From assembly GCA_026770595.1 (NCBI GenBank), contig MU633869.1, positions 1 to 20,912 of the forward strand: a stretch of 20,912 bases of DNA, read 5' to 3'. The position numbers and the translations under genes were made by a program. The notes under the pieces were generated by a model. It ran no database searches and was not told where the DNA came from. It was given only the letters and a program-made list of their open reading frames with translations. Positions 9,066-18,700 of this stretch are shown here, in pieces (within the stretch, counting starts at the first letter, position 1; each line of letters opens with the position of its first letter). The DNA is from Ochromonadaceae sp. CCMP2298 (lineage: Eukaryota; Sar; Synurophyceae; Ochromonadales; Ochromonadaceae).

Positions 9066-9772
9066 GCTCCAGGCTCCATGACCTAGCCCCTCCTCCAAGC
9101 AGACCGCGGCAGACGGCAGACCAGTAGGGAACATAGCATCTGTCCCCTGTCCCCAGCCACCTACCACCTGCTCTACGCGTTTATGCAGCAGTATTTCGGC
9201 AAGGCTCCACGCTGCCCATACTCCCGCCTCCGGCCCCTGCCGCGCACCCCTCCAACACCCTAGTTTACCGCTATCCTCCAGTTTACTGTGGGTAGTGGCC
9301 TGTATAGTTTAATCATACGCGTTTCGCACCTGTGCCTTCCTTCTTCCACCTTCCACCCTCCCCGAAGTTTCACGAAAACTAGTTCAGCAATTCCGCATTT
9401 GGTTATGCATATGCATGTGCTTGTGCTTGTGCTATGCTTTTATGCGTATGCTTCTGCTAATGCGTATGGAAGACCCGTCTCCAGCGGAGAGTGGTGCGGA
9501 ACCTACTACAGGACAAACCCATATGCTGTTTCCCGCACCAAGAGTTTACAAAGAAGGCATTGGCAATAGCCCCGCACCTACATGCAAACCCACACGTACA
9601 CTTTGAACCGGCATGCAGTAAAGGGAGGCCCGATTCTCCGATTCGGTCATCCCAATCGCCAGCTCGTCCTGCTTCCCTGTGCTTCCTTTTTCATCATATT
9701 GTTGTCCCTGTGCTTACTGTCGCTTCCTCGTGCACTGCACTCGCCCCCCACCCATCGACATCGGCTGTTAGA
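9066..9772. other. Convergent intergenic region between mtHSP70 and the giant helicase gene
   Basis: About 700 bases of non-coding sequence where both genes end. It holds a 12-base perfect palindrome ATGCATATGCAT at 9405-9416, followed by a run of TGCTTG/TGCTAT-like words to about 9460. Frames here have no recognisable product. No canonical AATAAA was seen for either gene. Confidence 0.45.
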
Positions 9773-12700
9773 CTAAGGCTCTGGGGGGATTCCCAGGTCT
9801 CGTAGGTCGACCTTCAGCATGCGCTGCACATGGCGCCGCACCTCCGGGCGCATCTGCTGCAGCCTCTCCCGCACGACCTTGGCCCTGCGCACCCTGTGCA
9901 CCTCGTTGAACTGATCCAGTGTGCCGTACGTGCCTCCGCAGCCGGCGATGTGGGCGTGGGCGTCTGCGCCGCAGTCTGCAAGGCACCAGCCGCAGAACCC
10001 AGCGCGGCAGCCGGAACATGACAGGGCAAAGCAGCCCTCGAAGTCAACAAAGGCTCGGTGGCAGCCTACCCGCGGGCATCTCAAAGTCAGCACATTGTCG
10101 GCAATATCCATGCGCTGAATGATGGCCTCGCGCTCGTCAGCGTCCGTGACTGCCTGGATTTGCCTGAACTCCTCCCTGAGGCGCGTCTCCTGCTCGCTCA
10201 GCTCACCCTCCACTGTCTTGCGCGTGCACAGGTCCATCTTCAATTGAAGCAGCGCGTCGAACACCGTGGCAGGTCCGCCCTGCGCAGCCACCGCCTGCAG
10301 GCTATAGGACTCCCGGCACTCCGGGCAGCACAGATTACCCCCGTCGTCGTAGTACTTGATGGCCCCTGGCTCAGCGGCGGCCTGCACGTATGAGTGGAAG
10401 CAGGTCTCCCAGCAGACCAGGTGCCCCGCAGAGCAGCGCAGGCCCTGGGTCTTCGCAAAGGCGTCGCCGCAGATGCTGCAGGGGGTGCGCAGCCGCAGCT
10501 GCAGTATAGCGCAGGGCACGGCGGCTCCCGGGACCCAGTGAAAAGTCTTCCCACTGGAGGGGTCTTCCTCCGCAGTGGAGACGCAGTCAAAACCACTGTC
10601 GACCGCCTCCTTGCGTAAGTGGTTAGCTTTCTTGTTGGCGGCGTCCCTTCGCTTGCTCTTCACCTTCTGCGGCACGAAGGGCCCAGGTGCGTCCAGGCGC
10701 TTGCGGCTGTAGACTGCGCCCACGCATATGAGTATGGTGCCGTCCTCGGCCGCCTGCTGCTGCAGTGACTCCATGCACAGCGGGTGCAGCGCGACGCCCC
10801 GGCCGAAGTGCGTGTCTTCCTGCTGGGTGAAGTTCTTCATGGCGCTGCTCTCCCTCGCTGCCAACTCCTGCCCTGCATCCCTCTTGGCCGATCTCAGCAC
10901 AGAGTAGACCAGGGGATAGTGCAGGTCGAAGTCCTCGCTGCTGGCGAACTCGGGGAGTGCAGACTGCCAGGCCGAGCCACCGTCCTTCAGGTACGCGAAG
11001 TCGTACGCTTTGCGCAGAATCTGCTGCCGAGCAGTGACGTGATTCTGCAACAGTGAGCTGTGCCCCGGTGTCACTATGGGCATGCGGTGGGCGCTGTCCA
11101 CGCTGCTTAGACGCTCCACCTCTCGTACAGCTCTGTCGAACGCAGCCTCCCCGAACACCTCCAGCTCGTGCTGCGCAGGCAGGGCGGAGATGGCCGCAGC
11201 CCAGTGCTCCTGTGCGCAGACCTTGCAGACCCTCTCGCACGCCTGCAGTGTCCTGGGGTCGGCTTCTTCGCCGCACTGCCAGGAGATGCGGTGGCCGCAC
11301 TGCGCTAGCTCCACACTCACCCTGCTGCGACACGCGTAGCTCTTGCGCCAGCACTGCGCAGTGACTCCGTTGATGCTGCAGACAGAGCAGGAACGCGTGA
11401 CCATGTTGACGCACTTCTGCTCGGTGGTTTGTCGCTGGTGGCAAGTCACTTCCCGCGTGTGGCCGCAGAGAGGGTCGGGACATTTGAGCTCGACGATCTC
11501 CAAGCAGGGCGGGGGCTTTTCGGCGAATATCCTGCAGCAGGGGTACTCCACTGAGTGGCCGCAGAGCCGCACCAGTGTGATGGGCTCCTTGCACGCCAGC
11601 ACCAGGGCACCCTGCAGGGCGCGTGTGGGGAAAGCAACCCTCTCTCGCAGGTCCTCTTCGCGCAGCAGCAGCACCGCGCTCGCCCCCTGCTCCTGCTCCA
11701 GCCCCTGCTCCTGTCCCTGTCCCTGCCCTGCCCCCCCCCCAGAGCCAATGCTGCCCGTAATGCACTCCACTGCAGGGGGTCCGGCGCCCGCCCAGGGGTC
11801 CCACGTGCCCACAGCCTGCGCCGCCCAGCAGGCGACCTGCACATCGTGCCCGCAAACAGGGTGGGCTGCGGAGACCTCTGCGTCGCAGGCGGGGGGCTGC
11901 AGCTCCCCCGAGGCGGTCCACTCGAAAGCACGGTAACACGGTACATTACCTCTGCTGTGCCCGCACACGTAGCGGAAGCTCACCAGCTCACCACACTGCG
12001 CGGTGACCCCACACGGGCTACAATAGAACTCGTCTGCGAGCACGGTACGCGTCGCACTGCCCTCCATATCTCGTACCTCCAGGGCCTTCCCAGCTCCGTG
12101 CTGGGCGACCACCTCCGCTACTTGGTGGCAGGGAACCTCCACTGTGTGCTTGCAGCGGAAGAGCATGCTTTGCACAGGGCTGCAGCAGGGGGGCGGGTCT
12201 GCGGCGGACAGCAGCTGCTGGAGTTCGTAGCAGGACCCGGGGGTGAAGGAGTGACTCCCGCACGAGAAGGGGTACACATCGGCGTTCCGCGCTCGGCAGT
12301 GTGGCGCTGGCAGCTCTTCCTTCTCGCAGCACCTTACCTCCACGATGTGTCCGCACCGCAGCAGCCGGGCGATCTGTTTCACGCAGGGACGGAGTCTGCG
12401 CTTGCGTAGTAGCGTGGCGGCGAGGGCTCTGCACTGCATGGTCTCGGTGTGTCGGATCTGCGGCTGTGCGGAGGGGAGAGAGCAGGCGCGTACCATTACG
12501 ATCTGCTGGGTGCACAGCTGGAGCAGCGCCTGCAGTACGCGAGCATCAGGCACTAAGGCCTGCGCGGAGAGAATGGCTGTCTCCTGCACCTGCAGCACGC
12601 CCTCTGTGCGCACGACCCCCAGTGTGGGCACTCCCCAGGGGTCCCAGCGCCGTACCTCGTCGGCCAGCCAGCACGGCGCTGTGACGTCGCCTCCGCACAG

Positions 12701-15700
12701 GGCGCAGGGGATCTGCACTGCACTGATGCACTTCAGACCTTCGACTGCTTCCGAGCGTGCCATCTGGAAGGCCTGCGCGCAAGGAACGCCCCGAAAACTG
12801 TGGCCGCAGGGACCCACAAATGTCACGGGGATGTGGCAGTCTGGTATCGCTAGCGACAGCAGCGATCCCTCGGTGGGCCCGTACTGCTCCCCCCACTGCA
12901 CGCTGCCGCCGGCTTCGATCCCGTACCCACCGCACAAGTTCCACGCAGATTGCAGCTCTCGCGCGTCGTGGCATCTCAGAGACAGACGGTGCTTGCAGCG
13001 CGGTCGGCAGGTGGATACGTCTGTCAGGCAGCGCACAGATGCCTCAGCCTTCGCCTCCGCTATGGCCTCGTGACAGGACATCTTCAGAGTGCAGCCGCAG
13101 GGCCGCACGCGCTCCACCTTGCGCCCGCACACTGGGGGCGTCTGCTCGTAGAGACGGCGTTTACAGCAGGTAAGCTGCTGAAACACGTGGCCGCACGCGG
13201 GGTGGTGGAAGTCGCCTACACGCACTGCGCAGTCGGAAAGCTGCGGGCCCGAGCCGTCCAGCGTGTGGCAGTGCACATCGAGTCTGTGGCTGCACTCCGG
13301 TCTCTGGAAGCAAACCATCTCCATGCAGAGGAAGCACCCTAGCGCCCGGGCCAGGCTGCACCCCTGTGGACGCGGGATGTCCTTGCAGAGGAGCGGGACG
13401 TCTTGGTGTCGCACGCAGGGTCTGTCCAGCACCACTAAGCACTGGTCCGTGTGAGCTGCCATTGTGGTCTTGTGGCAGTGGCACTGCTTTCCGCAGGGGT
13501 GTCCACAAGGCAGGGCAAAGCTGCACGTCTCCTGGCACAGCTTTTCCCAGTTGGCCGCAGTAGGGAACTCGGTAGCGCTAGATGCATCGCACACACTGCT
13601 GCGGTGCTGGGGGCAGCACAGCGGGATGCCAGGGCCGACCCTGCCGCGGGAGAAGCCCCCGGCCTCTGCGGGATTGGGCATGGGCGTGGCGGACAGCTGG
13701 GTCACGAGGTCTCGCCAGTGCACAGGCCCATCGGCCCCCGATGCCGTCTTTGTGACCCCGTCTACTGCGCCTACGATGTAGAAACCCAAGCGGGCTCTGC
13801 TGACTGCCACGATGAAGCGGTTTAGCAATGCGACGAACCTATTGCCTGGGCGTGTGCGCACGAGAGAGAGAATCACGATGTCGTTCTCGTCTCCCTGGTA
13901 CCGATCCACAGTGCTCACGTAGACGCAGTCGGGACTTGGGGCCTTCTGGTTCGGCACGTAGGCGGGCAGGCACTTCTCCTTGCGCAGCAGCTTCGTGATA
14001 AGCATCTTCTGCCCCTTGTACGGAGTGATCACACTAACAGCCGCGCCGGGCACACCGCACAGCTGCAGGTGCTTTACTAGCGCCACTACTGCGGCCGCCT
14101 CCGCCTGGTTGCAGGCCGACAGACCCGCCATTGGGCGGCTCTCCGCATTGCCCGGCAGGTTCCAGAAGTAGATGCAGGACTGCATGCCGGGCACGGGTCT
14201 GCCGTCACCGTCCCACATGTCCACCGTGCTCTGGAGCGCAGTCTTCGGGCCTCTGCGCAGTGCGACATCTGCCACCCTCTGCTGGGCAGTGTGGGGGTGG
14301 TCTATGACGGTCACCAGGTCGCTGTAGTGATCCCGTGTGAGGTCTGAGATGCACTCGCGCATGCGCCGCTGCTCGTCCAGCACTGTGCAGTTGACCTGGT
14401 GGGCCTGCTTGTCGCGGGCAGATACCTTGCCCGTGATGAGCCTCTCGAACAGCGATGTCTTGATCGAGGGGAGAGCCATCTCCAGATTGTACCAGTGGTT
14501 CTGCAGGAAGGCGGGCAGCTGGCGGTGGTCTCCTATCAACTCCAGCTTCCTCAGCGACTTCACCGCCAAGACCGACATTAGAGTCGGCTCTAGAATTTCG
14601 CACGCTTCCTCCACCACCACGGCGAAGGGCTCGGCAGCACGTATGGCATGCAGGCGGCGAGAGGCGCCCACCACCGTGGCGCCCACCACGCAGGCCCTCT
14701 TGAGCGAGGCGGCGCTGGCCTCCGCCTTCTCCCTCCGCGCGTCTGCCAGGTGCTCCTCAGTGGCGCACAGCAGCGCCCCCTGCACAGCCACCATGGTGCG
14801 CAGAAAGACCGATGCAGCATGCAGGCGAGCAGTTCCAGGCATGTCCCAGGTCCAGGACTGCACACACAGGGCCGAGGCCTGCAGGGCCTGCTCGGGAGTG
14901 AGCGCGTCCTCCACCATCCCCAGCTTCGCAAAGACGCCCCCGTCATCGTCCGCCTCATAGTCATCATCGCTGTCGCTGCCGCCAAGGATCTCCCTCAGCC
15001 GGCGCTGCTCGTCATTCTCCACAGGCTCCTCCGCCTCCTCACCCTCCTCGCCCTCCCCCTCCCCCTCCCCCACCTCCATCTCCACCCCTCCTTCTTTAAG
15101 GCAAGCATCCTTGCCTTGCAGCTCCTCCGCCGCTGGGCCACTGGGCGGATTGCAGTCGAGTGCTTCGAAGTCCATCTCATCGGGATCCACGCCCGCACCC
15201 ACGCCCTCCACGTCCAAGAAGTCAGCGTCGTGCACGATCTCGTACTGCTCGGGCAGGGCGGGTGCGGGGGGTGGGGGAGGGGGCAGGTTTGCCGAGGATG
15301 CAGCGCGCTTACGAGAACCAGCACCTATGCCTGTGCCAGCGCCTGTGCAGTGTAATAGTAGAAGGGCATAATTGTTAATAAGCAACAGCAAACAGTCATC
15401 AGGGGGGCTTACCCTTCTGCCTGGGCGGCACAGGTGGCCTTTGGACGGGAGGCGCGGCTGGTGTGTTGGCCACCTTCAGCGCGCGCGATGAACGGTCGCG
15501 CGCCGCGACATGGCCGGGACACAGCCACACCCCGTACTTATCGACGCTTGCCTCTGCATCGCCTCCATACACCAGCTGGCGTACAGAGCACTGCAGCTGG
15601 GTCAGCAGGGACCTTTCCCCACACTGCAGTACTACGTACCCCGCACTCAGCCGCTCAGCCACCGCCACACATTTCTGCCCTGATACGCTGGTGGCTCCAG

Positions 15701-18700
15701 CGTGCTGCCTTTCGGTACCGGTGCTGGCACTGCTGTCGGTACACATCTTGTGCTCAGTGGCGGCCGCAGTATCCTCCCAGCTGCACAGGGAGTAGGAGCT
15801 GCTGGAGCCACTGCCTCCCTCACCGCTCCCGTCCTCGCTATTGCCGTCGCTACCGTCGTCACTGCTGCCGTCACTGCTGCCTTCACTGCTGCCGTCGCTG
15901 CTCCCACTGTCGCTGCTGTCGGATTCCCCATCATCGCCGCCTGCATCCATCTTACCAACTGCATCTGCATCTGCCTCGGTGCAGAGCGTGAGCTGCAATG
16001 ACTGGGGCAGGAAGCGCGCGGGCTGGGCAGGCATGGACAGATACCTCGCCCGCTGCACTGCATGATCAACGAGGTCCCTCTGACTCTCGTGAGTGCCGCA
16101 GAACCAGTAGGCATTGCGCACAGGCTCAGCAGACTTGGTACCACAGCGCTTCTCCTTCTTGGAAATACCACAGCACTGCCCGTCCATGTGCTGCCAGCCA
16201 GCAGCTGCGAGGAAGACGTCTTTGACCTTGCTGTGCTCCTTAACAGCCGCGTCGTGCACTGCGCAGTAACTCGATGATGACTGCAGTGCGTTGCAGGTGA
16301 GCCCCCCGGCGAGCACATACTCGCACAGGGAATGCGCGTCGCACACGTTGCGGGGGGGAGGTGCGGAAACGGGGGACTCCAAGGGCAGCCCCTGCTGCAG
16401 ACAGACGTGGCAGGTGTGCTCCGGGCAGAAGAGACTGTCCAGCTCGTTGTCCAGCACCATACGGTGCCGCAGGCAGGGAGGGTAGTAGGGGTGCGCGCAG
16501 CGGTGCAGGAGGCATAGACCAGCCCTCGCCGTCTGAGGGAAGCTCAGGTCCACACACTCTCCGCACGCGGGCATGCGACAGGTGTGCTGGGTGCAGAAAT
16601 GCTGGTACCCGCCACTGTCCACAGTTCGCTCTTCCGCGCAGCTGGGCACTCCGCACTTGTGCGCATCGCAGAGGAGGGACGGCCAGCAGCGCGGAGAGTC
16701 CGACAGCTGCCCCTGCTCCACGCAGCGGGTGCAGCAGTGGTCAACGCAGAACGCATAGGGGCACAGTTGGGCCTGGTCACAGTTATCCAGTGCGCATTGG
16801 TGCTGCAGACAAGCATGCAGACCCACCCTGCACGACACCACCTCCTCCCGAGAGAGCAGGCACGTCGGACAGCAGTGCTCGCTGCAGTGCTCTGCGGACG
16901 AGATGCGCTCCATGGGGCAGGCGAAGGGCTGGAGGCCTATATGTCCGTGAACGATGGCGTTGCAGCAGTGGGCTGCGCAGAAAGTAACGTGCGGGCTGAT
17001 GCGGCAGTGCAGGCAGTCAGTCGTCAGGCACGCGTGCTCCTCGCAGCAGTAGGGGCTCTCGGACGAGGCGAAGTTGGCCGCCCAGCTGGTCCGCATGCAC
17101 TGCCTGGGCAGACCGCGCACATGTGCCGCACAGCGCGCAGGAGGCATCTGGCCGCTGAGCCACATCTGCACCCAGGCCTCCAGGAGACTCACCTCCTCCG
17201 GGAGGGCAAGTGACGTCCAGTGCTCGACGTCGGCCAGCCAGCGAGATAGCAGACCGGAGAATGCCTGCGGGGCGTACGGAGCGACAGTATCGGGGCTCGT
17301 GGACGTATCTCGCACTAGCTGGTAGGCCGTCGCAGGCTGCAGGAAAGGGCGCACTGCCGCAGCGTTCGGCACCTGCGCGGTGTCAAGTCTAGCGCACAGC
17401 AGCAACGCGTGCAGGAGCAGCCTGTGGCCGTCGGAGAGCTGCCTCGGGTCACTGCCTATGCGCTGAGCCTGGTGAGTCACAGGATGTCAAAAGGAGCATT
17501 GTTAGTCTAAGGATCCTTCATCAAACCACACCCCAGGTCCCGCATCCCACTCCCAGGCCCCAGGTCACTCACCATCACGGAGTCCCTGGCCAGCTCCTGG
17601 CAGCACACGCCCCATTTCCGCATCTACCCCTTGGCGAAGCGCTGCACGCCGATGCGCTCCCTTAGCTCGTTCTGCCACCGCTTCTCCGCAGGCGAATTCC
17701 TCTCCGTGAAGTCCAGCAGCTGGGGATGCTCGGGCTTGCCGCAGCGAATGAGGGCGGTGGGCTTGAACTCCCGCGGGTTCGCGTTCACCACGTCGCAGAG
17801 GAATTCGTCCAGACTGTGAGGGAGTGACGGAGAACGGGTGTGTGAGTTTCTGAGGCGCAGTCCAGGTAGTGCAGTCCAGAGCACCGGGTAACTACCTGTA
17901 ACAACCTGCCTTACCTGTGATTCTTGTAGGAGAGGGCTACGATGGGCCCCACGTTGTGCCCCTGCGCCATGGCTGCCTTGCGGATCTCGTTGAGCGCGAG
18001 CACCAGGCAAACTCCCACGTAGCTCTGATGGGTTTAAAGGTGGGTTTAGGTGGGTATAGGTGGGTGCATGGGTGTATGAAGGCGTTAGTCGTGATCAGAA
18101 GGCAAATAACTACTGCAGTCTTACCTTGCCCGTGCCGGGAGGTCCTTGTGTACAGTGCGCAGCGGAGTGCAGCGAGGCCATGAACGCCTCAAGCTGCGTG
18201 CCGCGCAGGGTCTTCACGGGCCTGAGGGCGCAGATTTGCTCGCTGAGGTGGGCCTTGGCGGCCTCTGGAAGGGACCTGACACACTCGATCTCGGACTGCT
18301 GGATGGCCACCAACACGCTCTTGCCCAGCGATGCCCCATGCCCATCCTCCTGGATCGGAGGCACGGGCGGTGATGGCTGCGCCCCCAGTATCCGCTCAAT
18401 AAACGGAATCTGGGCCAGCTCTGAGGGGAAGCCGGGATCTGCGAATGTGGACAGCACGGAGACTACCTCGGGTACGAACACACGTAGGTCGAGGATGGCC
18501 ACTGGGGCGCCCACATCCAGCGCGATGTCGGTGTCGCATCGGAGCACCGCGCAGTCCGCACGAGAGAGCAGGCGCACAGTAATGTTGCCGTTTCGTCGAT
18601 GGGAGGCGTCGGGTTCGTTGGAGGTGAAGCTGGTGGGCACTATCTCTCCCCACAGAACACTCGCCTTCGGTCGCAGCGGCTCACACGACACGTCCAGTGG

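Noticed and set aside
7136-9167. Several minus-strand ORFs (up to ~310 codons) opposite mtHSP70
   Set aside because: Mirror images of a highly biased real gene; Ser/Arg/His-rich, no motifs.
10623-14985. Other-frame ORFs on both strands (for example 10623-11939 and 11555-12409) inside the giant gene
   Set aside because: The 1,872-codon frame with helicase and zinc motifs is the real one; the others are composition shadows.
17624-17626. TAG reassigned to an amino acid in this organism
   Set aside because: The same gene appears to end with TAG (9773-9775) right after the last conserved-looking residues, and no other recognised gene here contains an in-frame TAG. One instance is not enough to claim a variant code.
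17452-17627. A 176-nt intron from GTAGAT to GGCAG that would also bypass the TAG
   Set aside because: It keeps frame but ignores the much better GTGAGT...CTCACCAG intron at 17572-17469, and its acceptor has no pyrimidine tract.
18038-18077. Telomere-like repeat
   Set aside because: The unit is a degenerate 10-mer AGGTGGGTTT, not TTTAGGG, and sits in an intron.
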